Source: Parietichytrium sp. I65-24A (lineage: Eukaryota > Sar > Bigyra > Thraustochytrida > Thraustochytriidae). From it: a stretch of 64,000 bases of DNA. A program made the position numbers and the translations under genes. The notes under the pieces were generated by a model that was not told where the DNA came from, did not search any database, and saw only the letters and a list, made by a program, of their open reading frames with translations. The stretch is from NCBI GenBank assembly GCA_012862575.1, contig BLSF01000042.1, forward strand, positions 1 through 64,000. The letters run 5' to 3'. Positions 40,088 through 53,700 of this stretch are shown here, piece by piece (the stretch's first letter is position 1; each line of letters opens with the position of its first letter).

Positions 40088-41775
40088 GTTTCCTTCGCAG
40101 CTCTTCACTGTTATCAAGACGGCCTCCGCAAACGCAGACGAGGAACGCACGAGTAGTTTCAGACCACTGGCGCCGCGCAAACACAAACTAAACGTCCCGC
40201 CCAAAGACGCCAAAGTCGCAACGTCTCACTTTTAACGAGTGAAATTGCCCTCTTTCACGTGGCGCAGGAACAAATTGATTCTTCGTAGTACTCAAAGTCA
40301 GTTCGCGAGACGTCTCGCTGTCTCTCTGCACTAGCTAGTAGCTATGGCAAGCAGCTGTCCAACTGTGCAGCTAGCTGTTCATTGAATTAATTGATCAATG
40401 ATTGACAGACAGTGAGTGAACGTGCACATCTAATTAGAATTGTCTAATTACACGCGGTCAGCGTGGCGTCATCGCAAACCTAACAGCGACTACCCAGCTG
40501 CCTTCACGCGCCGCGCTGATGATGTCATCATCACCCGCTCCACCAGCATCACAAGTATCACAAGCATCACACATCGACCGTCACGGTACTACTGGGGTGC
40601 TTGGCACTGCCTTAAAAATCGTCTCTTCCTTCTCTTCCTTCTCTTCGTTGTGTGCACACACGCGCTTGCGCACACACGCGCTTGCTATCGCTCTACATTC
40701 TCTACATTCTGAGTCTTGCTGTTTGCCACTCAGAGGCATTCAGAGGCTCTGCTAGGCCCGTGCATTTGCATATAAACTTATGCTTTGCGTTCCAATCAGT
40801 CCAAATTGCACTCACTCCACTGGTTGCCGTAGCTACAAGTTGGTGGCGCCCACATCGCCATCGCCATAATCGCCATGTGGCCAGGTGACATGCATTGACA
40901 TGTGCTCACTTGCTCACTGTTGCACAAGTATGGTGAATGGCTCTCAGAGGCATAGAAAAAGAAAGAAAGAAAGAAAGAAAGAAAGAGAAAGACCGCTCAG
41001 CAGGTCTTTGGCTGCCCTGATAGGGACGAGAAAGAGAAAGGGCAAAAATGCGCATATTTCTTGCGGTCTTTGCGGTGTTTGTTCGACTCGAAGTTTGTTC
41101 GTCAATTTTCGGGAACCGAATCTGTTGGATGGCCGGTGTGAAGCAATATGAAATGAATTGAATGGATAGATGGATTGCATGCCGAGCCTGACTGTAATGC
41201 GCCGCGAAGAGGTGGAAGTGGCTCACATGTGTTGGCGCAACCCGCAAAGGGAACGAGACTATGTGAAAAGAAAGCGCAAGTGTGAGTAAGAAGAAGTTGA
41301 ATAGTCGATGGGGGGTTGAAAGAACGCAGGAAGAGGGAACAGCCTCGAATATCTCCTTCATTCTTCACGGAGAGGGCGGGGAAGGATGTTGGACGGGCTC
41401 GCTGATTGCTTCATTTTCTTCAGACCCTGATCCAGCTGCTTAGATATGTAGAGCGCCTCTTCAGCCTGAGTTTACATCGCAGCGGTGGGCTCGCACAAAC
41501 TTTTCTAGGTTCGTTCTCAGAAAGTCATCTTCATGCATCCGCTGATGGAGCAAGAGGCATGGCCTTACTCTCGAGGACAGTCATTGCAATCAGCATCAGC
41601 AGGAAGAGTCGAAGAGCTGCTTGAACTTCTGGAAAACATACGCCATTACACGCCCGCACACCTTTCCATCGCGCATAGAGTGTAGATCAAGGCGCAGTGC
41701 TTAAACTCAACGAAAACTTTGTTTTAAAATTTTAGATTTTAGCTGTTGCTTCCGAATACAGAGCGGGAGCGCCAC
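40088..41775. other. Intergenic, no gene seen
   Basis: Contains short CATCACAAG-type repeats near 40548-40570, a 'cacacacgcgcttgcg' duplication near 40653-40682 and a (GAAA)n tract at about 40955-40992. Open frames here have no domain-like content. Confidence 0.5.
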
Positions 41776-44700
41776 TTAAAAATACTCCTCCGCGAGCTGA
41801 GTCTTCACTTGAGAGGCTATTTTTTCGCCGATTGCCGTGTACAATGCAGTACTCATACTCGTTTTTCTGCAAATGCTTTGAAATGTGTTGGACAGCTCTC
41901 CAACTTGAGCCTTATGAACTTTCCCACCACATGGTTTTGCAATTTCGTCCAGCTGAGTCGAAGACGCATGACTCCCAAAGCCAACGACATGTGCCTGGAG
42001 CCCTGCGCTAGCTGGAAGGGTGTTGGTATAGCTGAGAAGCGTTTGCCCCGCCTGTCTTGCGTCTCCTGCTTGCCCGTCGGTCATAAAGATGAGAATTGGC
42101 GTTTTCCCTGATGCACTGTACCTTTCAAATTCTTGGCAAGCAAGCTTCATGGCAGGCTGAAAACTTGTCCCTCCACCCTGTCGACTTCCCATCGAGACAT
42201 CGTATAAAGATGCGCCAGAGTGTATGAGTCTTGCACTTCCGTCGAAGTGTACTACTGAGAAGATATCGTGGACTTGCTGATCTCTTCTCCGCGCTTTCAC
42301 AAATTGATTGAACGCAGACTCCAACTCGCGCCAAGGTGAGCCACTCATGCTACCGCTTTCATCAAGGCAGAACACAATGTGAAAGCCAGTATTATAGCTC
42401 GAACCGCCATCAGACATAGGGATACAGGTGAAGTAGTTTCTGGAGTGGACGTATCCAAGTTCCGCCTTCTTTGCATGCACGGCGCTGGCGCACAACTCTT
42501 TCCACTTGACACCCATTGTCTTTGTCATTATCGGGTCGCACTCCCCCAACAATGTGACGATGTCACTGTTGACCGCCTTTTGAAAGGCTCCTCTGAGTTC
42601 CGCTTCGACACGGTCAGAGTCGTCTTCACGATGATCAAATTCGGGTTGGCTAGTGAGAGCGTTCCCTACGGGATGAAAGATCTTCCCGTGGCACGGAGCG
42701 TCGGTCATCAAGACCACAAATTTCGCGACAGCAAAACCTTCAGTCTCCCAGTCGGGAAGATTAACAACGAGGGATAGCGCCTCCGCAGAGTCTTCGGCTA
42801 TATCGTCCCCACCGCCTCCTTCGAAATTCGGGAGCGTTGCGCAAGGTATTGTACACATCTGCAGGGTCTCCCGTGAAGTGTGGAGTATCTTCTTCAGAAA
42901 ACTTGTGCACGTATGGATTGTTATCGTCTCGAAATGAAGCCAAGCCAATCTTAATTTCGATGTCCCAGCCATGCTCGGCGTTAAGCCTGTGCTTGATGGA
43001 AGTGTCTCCCTCGAGAAGATACTTGATCTGCTCCACAATTCCTAGTAGATGCGGCCTCATACTACCGCTGCAGTCGACAACGAAGAAGAGTGCAACGCTC
43101 ATATTTCCCGCTCCGCTACCTTGCACTAACTTGGCCTCCCGGTCCAATCTTAGCTTGTCTTGAAGCGTGGTCCAGTCTGCCGCACGAATTAGATCAAGGG
43201 CATCACCCTCACTACTATCGTGCTGACCAACTTCTTCAGCTTCAATTGAATCGAGCGAGCACAAGTTGCGCAGGCCAGCCCCCAATGCCTGAGGGACCAC
43301 TGCTGTGACGAATTGGGAATAACATTCACTAAAGCCGAATTCAGTCGCGCCCACGCCGAGACCGATCACTTGAATACCTTCTTCCTCGGCCAGAGACACC
43401 TGACGTTTTAGCTCCTCCGTATTTGATGAATGCCCATCAGACAACACGAGCATGATCTTTGTCTTGGAACCGGACAAATCCCCGAGTATCCCTCGTGCTT
43501 TGCTTATCGCGTCATAGTCATTCGAGGTGCAATTTTGCGATGCTTGGCTGGTCTCCTGAAGCAATGCCAACACGTTTTCCTCCTTCCATTCCTGCTCAAC
43601 TGCTTTGATGCATACAACCTCATCCGCATATGTGAGAATGCAGAATTCCTCAATGTTCATACTCTTTAGGGCAAAAACAATCATCAAAAGCGTTTGGACT
43701 GACGCCTCCAAAATGTGGCCATGCATGCTTTGAGAGACATCGAGGAGCAGCGAGATTTGATAGTCGCGCTTGCCGCCGGCGGTGCGAGCAGAGAAAATTT
43801 TCTTGTACTCAAAATTGGTCACAATTGCTTTGATCAGCCCTGGGGGGTAGAGCTGAGACCCTCTCAAATTAGCTCGTCTTCTCGTGTACTTATTGATGGT
43901 CAGCATCACATCTTCCAATACCTCAACGAGTTCCTCCACATGCCCTTGAAGATTTTCCTGAGACTCGTGCAGAGCATGTTTTGCCTTTTCAAGAATATTC
44001 TGGGAAAATTTATGCTCCTTACCTGCAGGCATGGGAGGGGAGGAGCTGCTACTCTCCTTTTCTGAAGCTAAACCTTTGACCTGGACGTCGCACCTCCTTG
44101 CTTCGAACATGAGCTTTGGCATTGGCCCAGTTCGTGACCGGAGCGCTTCTGTCAGCTCAATCGACTTGCGCGTCAGGAGACTAAAGTCTGGGTCATCAGT
44201 GCATCTGGCAGCCGCTGCTGATTTGTTTCCATACTTCTCCTTCCCTCGAATCGAATTCTTTGCGAGGGCAGTGAGACAATTCGACAAGGCCATGAGTAGC
44301 GAGCCAGCTTCTCCATGCTTACTCGGGACACCAACGTTTTGCGGACCTTCGATCAGTTGATTCTGGCTTACCGGAAAGTACAGGCTTCCGGTCTGGTCCG
44401 ATAGCCTCTCGAACCACTTAGGTTTGCTCTGTGTTACCGGGTATGCATGTAGAACGCCAAATTCCAAATCGTATTTCTCCCGAATTTCAGTAATACTTGT
44501 GTCCTGTATATCGTTTGCCAGACCGTCTGTGATGAGCAATGCGATGCGCCTCACAACTTCATTACTTCCGTGACTGAAGACCTTGTCCACCACGGCGCTC
44601 GTACAACTTGCAATTTTGCTACTCTCGTTGAACGTCAAACCAGCAAGAACTCGCTCACCTGAGCAAACATCAGCAGGGTCCGCTAACCCCTTCAAAATTC

Positions 44701-47700
44701 TGCAAGTTGAAGGGTCGCCAATTGCTGCAACTACAAAGCGCATTTCCAGACATCGCAAGGTGTGCATAAGAGCCGCCAGAACTTCCATGACATGGGCTCG
44801 AATGCGAGACATTGATCCGCTATTATCCACGAGCACGGCCATTTCCACCACTTGACCTCGGAAACCGTTGCGGCAAAGGCGAAGTAAACGCGCAACGATG
44901 TCCTGAATCGAATCACACTGCAACAGCCTTGAATAAGTCCAGTTGTTGTCTTTTTTGTGTTGCAGAAATTCATCTCGAAACTCTTTGGGCAGTGGCAAGA
45001 GCTGCCCTTGAACATGCTCCTGGTCCTCCACATCTTTGTAGAGCTCTCCGAGATCTTTTGAAGTAGCTTCTTGCAGCATTTTTTCCAACCGCTCTGCGGT
45101 AAGCTTGCCGCCTATGGTACGACTGGCCGCCTTCGCCACATTTTTCTGCAATCTGAGACCTGTTTCCAGCGACTCTGAAAGCATATCGTCAGTGATCTGT
45201 TCCCCCTCAAGAGCTGTATCAAATGTTGCGTAACTCGCTGAGGAGGCTCTGCCAACGGCAGCGGCCAAGGAAGGGGCTGACCGGCCGGATTTGTTCCTCT
45301 GCTTTCGGGGAAACCTGGAGCGCGTCGGTGACTGTGCTGCAGCCGTGCGACTAGATTCAGTCTCATTCGGATGGCCATTTCTTGAGGCTATCTTCCTTGC
45401 GTCAATACTATCCTCATAGCTGTGCTCTTGTGCAAAGGGTCTACTAGGCGACGACGCTTCTGCTCCAACATGGTTGTCCCCCAATATTTGCTTCTTTATA
45501 TTAAATCTTGTTCCCTGATGTTGTTCCCTCGGCTTGAATGGATCGTCCCCACAACCGTACCTTTGGTCAACTGGTTTGAGAGCCACTTTAAAGTCATTCG
45601 ATATCGAGATGCCAGCACGCAGCTCGTGTGCGTTCTTGATATCCTTGAGAATATTCTTCAGCTTCTCATCATTTGGAAAATTTAGGGCGAGAAAGTGGCG
45701 TACAAATTCATGCAAACCGATGATCTGCCACGCGGGGTCCACCATACATTGATGGATTCTGGACCGAAGAAAACGATTGCGGCTCGCAGAGAAGGATGCT
45801 AAACGAATGCCCACACGTAAGAACTGGTCTACTGCTGCTGAAAGATCAGCACCGGCCCATGCTAGTCTCTGCAAAACCTCCTGCGCTTCAAGGAAGACAG
45901 CTGCTGCCTCCAATGATTGTTGGCTAACAGTAGCAACCTTCGTCAGGTCTTCAACGGAATGCCAGCAACCGTTGACGGCGCTCTCAACTCCGTTCATCAT
46001 TACCTCCACTTCCTCAATCCGGTCTTTCTTTTTATTGCTTAGGCCGTGATCGAAAAGGTCCTTCTTTTCACTAGGAATATCGAACGGCTTTTGTGCAAGT
46101 AACTCTCCGTCGTAACCAATCTCAAGTCTTAAATTCTGATCATCACCACGCGAGCATTTGCTCACACCCTCCTCCAGCTTCTTCAATAGTCCTAAACGCT
46201 TCTCGACTTCTTTCCCTTTCCCATACCCCCGAGCTTTGGGTGTCGAAACTGTCTCAGCCGTGCGGTCTTCTTCTTTCTCATCGCAGTCGGGCAAAAGAGT
46301 AAATTGGTGATGACGATGAGCCTCAATCAAAGCGAATACTTTCAAGATTTCGAGGAATAGAAACGCTGGGTGCTCTGGCGCCAAGCCCTCCTGAGCTAGC
46401 AGGGCAGGAGCAAGATTTTTGACTGGACTTAAGCGCTCCCTCATTTTTTCATTGCAGCGACCAACAACGGCCGAGATGAGCTCAAGACCAAATAGAACCT
46501 CCTGAACGCGAGGCTCGGACCTGTCCTCACATTTGCCTTCGCATATTTTTGCGGCACCGTCAATTTCTTCTCGTAATTTCGATAATGTAGGTAGCTCTGC
46601 ACGGGAAAAGTCTAGGACTTGATGTAGGGTGGCTTTCCTGATATCGAGCAACCTTCGAACGGATTTTGCTGCATATTTCCTCAAGACCTTCAGAGCTGGG
46701 TGTTCTGAGCTTTTCTGGTCAGAGTGCTGATTTGTCGCGCTGCCTTGCGGTCTTGAAATGAGTTCTTTCAGCAGTTTGGAAATAGCTTTTGACTTTCGCG
46801 CTGCATGGCACTTGTCAAGCCGCACACCCTCAATAATTGCAAACAGCTTCGGTAGGTCTTCAAGGCCGTTGCCCATCTCTGCCTGGATTATTTTGCTCAG
46901 GTCATCCACATGCGGCTCGAGCCTCTCACGCTCCGTTGAATGTAGCACCAAAACCTCTGTCGACTTGATGATGTTTTCCTCCAGCTCCTTAATTGACCTG
47001 TTCTGCTGCCTCATTCCTTCTTTAAACTTCTTCACGGCTTTCACTCGAGACTGAAAGTAGCCCTTTTCTCCATCAAACACGGAACGAATCGCGTCAGACA
47101 CTAACAGAGGCTTCTTTTCCAACAATGCGTCAAAAATCTTCTGGCAGGAGGAATGTTTTGCCTCCTCACTGAAATGCGACAAGCCCTCAATTCCTGCAAA
47201 GAAAGTTCTCATTATCTCTTTCGACCTTGCCTTGCGATCGTCAGAAATAGCTTGCTTAAGCAAAGATTGTTTTTCGCTACGGAAATCCTTCCAGACACAG
47301 CTTCCAAGGTCACTTTCGTCCGAAATTAAAAGGCACTCCATCATCTTCGATCGCTCTACGTCAGGAAACTCCTCGGTAAGTATCGAAGGAACCTCTCTAG
47401 GGTCGTCAGGGTCTACCTTCTCAAACTTGTTCCTAATGTGCTGAGCAAGTTCGCCCCTCTCGGAAAGGGGCGGCTTTTGGACACTACGGAGGAGACCTTC
47501 GCTCGGCCCGCTTGTAATTTCACCTCTTAGAACATACCACATTTCTCGGCTTCCCAATGCGTCGACACCTGTTTTGCAAGTGCAAGCTGTCCATCCTTCC
47601 ATGCCGCAACATTGCAGCATTCTTGAAACTAGCTCGTCGGGTCCAATTTTAGGTCCATAAGCGATTGCACAGACGACTTCGTAGAAAGCAAGCTCCTGCT

Positions 47701-50700
47701 TGGAGAGATTCTCCTCCATTCGGTTCTCTTTGATGAGTTCCCGCACAAAGTCTGCTACTGTTCGACAGGCTGGGAACTTTGTTCTGCTCAACGTGTCGGC
47801 TGCTTTGAGTAGAGGCTTGTCTTGATCTTGTGCAAATTCATTTAGCCGAGAGATGTCGAAGTTGTTTCTTTGTGCCAGGAGAAACTTCTCGTTTTCGTTC
47901 AAAATGTCATCCTCCTCTCCCAGGAAGTTGGCGCAGATAAGAGGCATTACATCGTCAATTTTTCCTTGGAGAAGGAACTTGGCGGACTGAATCCATCCTT
48001 TGCAGAGATCATATGCGATAGTCTTTCTCCCCAAAGCATTGAGAGCTTCTTCGGTCATCTTTGACCTAAGCTCCCCACTGCAAATTTTGCCCAAAGGGTT
48101 GCTTCCACGGTCTTGGCCAAAGTGCGAGTCTGCGCTTACAAAGGCCTGCGTAATGCCGTCCAGCTCGTCCACGTTGTCCTTCATCCTGAAAACCTCTTGC
48201 ACATAGAGTAGTGGCAATCGATTCTCTGGCCAGGCCTCTAATAACAAAGTTATGAGTTTCAACACATCTGTACCCGCACAGTTCGCGGCCTGAGAGACCG
48301 CCTTCAATGCGATGCCGTCCGGTGGGAGAATGGTCTTCAAGTACTCCGCCTCAAAGAGATCATCTGGCCTTTCCACAGCGCAAAATTCGATGGCCTGCTC
48401 CCAAGGTAGCGGCTCGTCATTGGCAGAGTGTCCAAATAACAAGAGCAATGCGTGAATGAACCTTCCATTCAAGTTCGACCAATCTCCAGCATTCTCAGCA
48501 TCCTGGAGGAGATCGCAAAGCAAGCTCGGGGGGACATAACCATAGTTTTTGATTGTCCGAGGTTTGCTGAGTTTCTTGCTTTTGCTTTTGCTGACGTTGA
48601 TGCAGACTGGCAAGGTGTGCAAAACGCCCTTGTCTATACTTCCCTGCGTATCAATGTATGGCTCATCCAATACTTCAAACTTTACATAAAAACCGAACGC
48701 CGATGGTAGATTCTGAGTGTCGAGGATTTCAATGTCCACAACCCATTCCGTCGCCGATCCAGGAGCCTCCTTTGTTTCCAAACTCTCTGGGTGCTTAGCG
48801 CTCTTGCACTCGACTTTGATTTCGGACTTATGAACTCCCACAAGCGACACACCTCTGAAATCATAATGCAGATTGCCCGAGCCGGGAATCCCATCGTTCT
48901 GGATAAAAAAGGAAAAGCTTTGCTCCAGCGATGAGTTCTCACAGGAGTCCTCACTCAATTCTGTGAGTGAGAAATTTACTTGGTGACTTCCCTGTGGCTT
49001 GAGCTTCTGTCTTTTACTGGTAGAATTTCTTCCCCAATCCGCTCTACTCTTTGATTTGCTCTCTGGTGTCTTTTCTGAACAAAAGAGAAACCACGGTCTC
49101 GTCCAAGTCACCCTCTGCGTCCAACTTTCCCGGTGCACTATGCCTTTCTCGCTTTTGGCGGGGGTCGACCACCCTACTGCACAGTTGCAGTCAAAACTCT
49201 TCTTGGAGATATCCCCCACCGCAAACCGAATGTTAGCTGCTTTTGACTCCCCTTTTTGGTCACTCAAGTGAAGTCTCTCCAAGGAGGCTCTGCTTCGCGG
49301 TAATCTGAAAATCTCTGCTTCCACTTCCCCGGCTTGGTGAAATTTGACTGGTATACTGGCGTTCATGAACATTTTCACATCTAGCCTAAGCTCCGGCTTC
49401 GCGTTCCGGATTTCAACTTTTGCTTCTCCAACTGTGCATCTCATTTTCATCTCAAGGTTCCCTGTGGAAGGAGAGCTAAAAGTCAGTTTGCCTTCAGCAC
49501 GGCCCTTGCTCAAAATCTTCGAATAAAACATCTCCACAAGAATTGATTTGCAAGAATCTGGCTCAATTTCAACATATGAAGGCCCAACGCGAAAATCAGA
49601 ATTCTTATTCAGTGACGTGGCCTCCACCTTAAACCTAAGAGGCAAGGTTCCAAAGTTGTACGCATCCACGGAAGCATAGCTCGGTTCCCCACACTCGACA
49701 GCGGGAAAGTTGATCTGCTCTACTGCACTTGCTTCAACACAAATTATCTCCATTTTATCGTCTTGGCTTGACTTGCATCGAACTTGAACAGATGAGAGAG
49801 GGGCACTAGGTTGCGTTATTTTCGAAGCGCTGCCCAAGTCCGTCCACTTTTGCCCCGGAAAGCAGAACTCAATCATCGTCGCCGGGACATTTTTTTGGAT
49901 GGACTGGATGGACAACTCAAGATTTTTGACACGAGGAGCTCGATACAGCACTGCGCGATTCGCTTCGAAGCCGCCGTTTGATGAACTGTGCTCTTTCACG
50001 CACAAGCATGACGAAACTCGAAGCGGAGGAGGCAAGCGAACGACGTCCGGCTTGTCTGTGGTGAGAAGGAAGCACGGCAGCAAAAGTCCCCCTCGGAACG
50101 GCACCTTCAGCACATGACCTCCACGTGCACAGATGTGGAGGCTCCCCTCTATCTCTCGCCCCCGCTGTAAATCGAGGTACACATTGATTTTGACCTCTTT
50201 CTTTGCAGCTACCCATCCTTCACAGCTGCCTTCCTTCCCATCAAATCGGACATCTATCGAAGCGCTATTTTGCGTCTGCTGCACTGCACTCTTTAAATAA
50301 ACCGGTACGTGGCTCGTATTCCACACCGAAATAGTCCTGCATGTCGCATCGCTAAAGTTCCTGTCCTGAGTTGCGAGATGATCCCCAAAATCAATTACTG
50401 CGGGATCAACCTCGAGGCAAAGCTTTCCGACTGTTGCGGTAATTCCAAGGTAGAAAGGGTCTAGCACGTCTCCACGAGAAGGCACAATGTTCAGCTTTGC
50501 CAAGAACTTATGAACACCATCGCATACCTTGTGATTAAAGGCAAGGCGAAGGACGAAGCATTTGTTTGCTTCAATATGGAAAGGTCCTTCTTGGAGAAAG
50601 TAAGCCACCGAGTTGTCCTCAAAATTGTCAATTTCGACTGTCACCAACGATTTTGTACTATTTTGCAAGACCATTTGGGCCTCCGTTATCGCATCTTGCT

Positions 50701-53700
50701 GCATAAGGTTTCCGAATTGAATCAAGTCCGCCTTTCGGTCGAAACCAATTGGGGCGTTGCCGTCGCCGCCTTCAATGTTTACTCGGCACACGAGGCTGGG
50801 ACATTCTTCAGTGTTCTCGAATAGCGCCCTCCGTTCTTCTGGCTCAAGTTTAAATTTCTCAACATGGCCCAACTGTTGACGAGATGACTTGACCCTTTCA
50901 ATGAGTTCAAGACGTAATTTAGCACGACGGGCGCTTGCCTTCGCCTCGCCAAGATACTCCGAAAGAAGGCTAACTTTAGCTTGATGGAGCACTTTGCGCC
51001 TGTCGAGAATAGATTCGAGACTCGACATTTCTTTGTCGTAAGATTTTAGACGCTCCATTCGTCCCAAGTCCAAGGAGCCCAGACGCATCGCACCGATGGC
51101 TATCTCCACCAGGACGGGGTTCCAAGTTTCCTTCAGATCCTTGAAAATGTCGCCGAAAATTTTTTCTTCACGCTGAAGGTAGTTCTTGTAACCTTTGATG
51201 AGCGAATCGAGCTTGAACCATTGCCCAAACCACCAATTCAGGGTCCTTTGCTCGAGCTCCTCCAGTTTCTTGGTAATGTCCGACGCCATGCTTTTCACTT
51301 CAGCTCTTTTCTCCTTAATTGCTTTAAAACCAAACGGCCCTCCTTCAATTGCCAAAATATTCACTTGTGAGACCGATTGATGACGTTCAATTTTTTGAGC
51401 TTCTTCTATAAGCCCAGAGATGTACTCTCTTCTGAAATCTAACATCTCTTTGAGCTGAAGTTGCACAGAGCTGACAACGTCTTGTGGGTAAGCCTGCAGT
51501 CTCTTTTCAAGATCCCGTTCCAAGTCCTTCTCCACTTCCTTGAAAGGCTTTTGCCAGGGAAAATTTGGCGCCTTGGGTGCTTTCCACCTATGGTCTTCTA
51601 ACATGTCCTGCACCATTTCTGCATTTTCTCTCCAAGTTTTTAGTTTGTTTCTGCTCCACGTGAACCAAGAGCTGATCTTATCTGCAATTGCGCCAAAAAA
51701 TGACAAGTTTTCGTTGACCATTTCCTTCAGCTTGTACTCGTGGACAACTTTGCGTTCAAGAAGCTTAGGCACAAATTTCGTTGCAGAAAGGTTCGACTTT
51801 TGGACCTCTATTGTAACGATCGAAGAGAGTGCTGGTGTACTTTCAAGTTTAGCCTCAAATTTCCGTTTCCCTTCTCTGCTGCGAATTTTGACCTCGGTGA
51901 CATGACCACTAAATTCGACTAAGCTCTTTTGTATCTTGCACAAGTTCTCATCTTTCGTCTCAAGGACCGCACCCTTCTGCATCAAAAGTCTTTTGAAAGA
52001 GTACCTATCCTTTGACACGCCCAAAAGCCCACTCCACTCGTCCCATTTGAGCCCAATATTATTGCGCTCAGACTCTTCCATTGCGAGATAAACGAAATCG
52101 TCCCGTAGGCTAGCCAGCAATTCACGTTTGCGTTCCCAATCGTCCTGCTCTTTCGAGTATCTGTCCATTTTTTCCTGCCTTTTTTTCGAGATCTCTTCCC
52201 ACTTGGCCTTCGCTATCTTGATTTCCTTTTCATATTTTTGCCATGCTTCGCTTTCTCCTTTTCGTCTGACTTCATCAGCAAGCTTCGCTATTTTGCTCGA
52301 GGTACTGTCAAAGACGGAATGATCCTTTAAACGGTCGCAAGCATGACTCGAAAAATCCTTTGACCTGCAACGCAGCTCGCTTTGGAGTACACCCCTCGTT
52401 TTCTCGACGATGTTTTCTTCAAGACGCAGCAACTGAGATAATAGGTCGTCAGACTTTTCGCTATCACTTTCGGGGCATCGCAAAATATCGTCAACAATTT
52501 CTGCAGTCGTGCATAAAATCGTGAAGAGGTCTGGCAGGGGAAGGGACGAGAGCCTCGTAACCAATGTCAGAGCCTGGCTTTGCAATGAGTCAAACACTCG
52601 AAGAGCAATAATTCCACTGAGACAGGAAGCTGAGAGCCCAGAAGTTGACACAGTTGTGCACACGCACCCCGACGAAGAGTATATCTTGTTTTCTGATAGA
52701 GCAAATAGAACGCTCCCTTTCTTGGGGGATGCATCGCCGATCCGAATCTGGCCGCAGCAATACTGAATCGTCTCTCGCTCGAGTACGTGAACGCAAGAAT
52801 CAATAGCCGCTTGTTCTTTTGTGTCCTGGCGTGATTTGGAACGCACCTCGAGTCCGAGTTCGTGAGCTCGTTGTACAACATTTTTCAGCAGACCAGCTGA
52901 CTCCTTCGTACATGTTGAAAATGATGCACTGTAAGACTCCTCTATCGCGCGACTGAGGTCCTCTTTCTTCTCTTGCAGCGCTTCTCCCAAGGATCTCAAG
53001 ATGTGTATATCGAAGAGCTTCGCTACATACGAAAGTCCCAATGAAGCTTTGTTGTGTATGAACAGCGATTTTTCGATCATTTGATGATACTGAAATACCG
53101 TTGGTGCTAGATCAAACTCTTTAGAGAATCCAGCGCCTGTTAAACTCCAAAGTAGTACATCCTTGCGGCATTTGAGAAGATTTGAAGTCGTAGATGGACA
53201 TCCTGTTTTCCAGTCAAGAGCAAGAAAGTGTTCATTGGATCGTTGGCCATCCACTTTCTTCGCAAGGAGATCCTTGATCTCTGACAGAAGGTCCTCTATG
53301 GATTCTCGCTGCGCGCAGCGGATCCCATAAGTCTGACAGCATGCGAACACTGTTTGTAGCACGTAATCCCGCATTGACCAACCGATTTCAACAAATTCCA
53401 TTGGCTCTTTTGGTGTATATGCATCCAAGCACTTCTGTAATTCCCCAATCAGGTTGAGTGTACTATCCCACCCCTCCTTGAGGTCACTGGCCATCCGTGC
53501 GTTGACATCAGTTGTGAGACTAGCGATTTCCACAAAGAGCCCAAGACTCTCGTTCAATTTTCTCCCGAGCTCTTTGAGCTTCTGCTTTGAACCCAAGTTG
53601 GCGTGTTCTGTTTCTCGCGCAAGCCCTTTGTAAAACTTCTCAAGACGCGAGAAGCAAACCTTGGCCTTGGTAATGAGCTCTCTCAGCTGCTCGTCATTCT

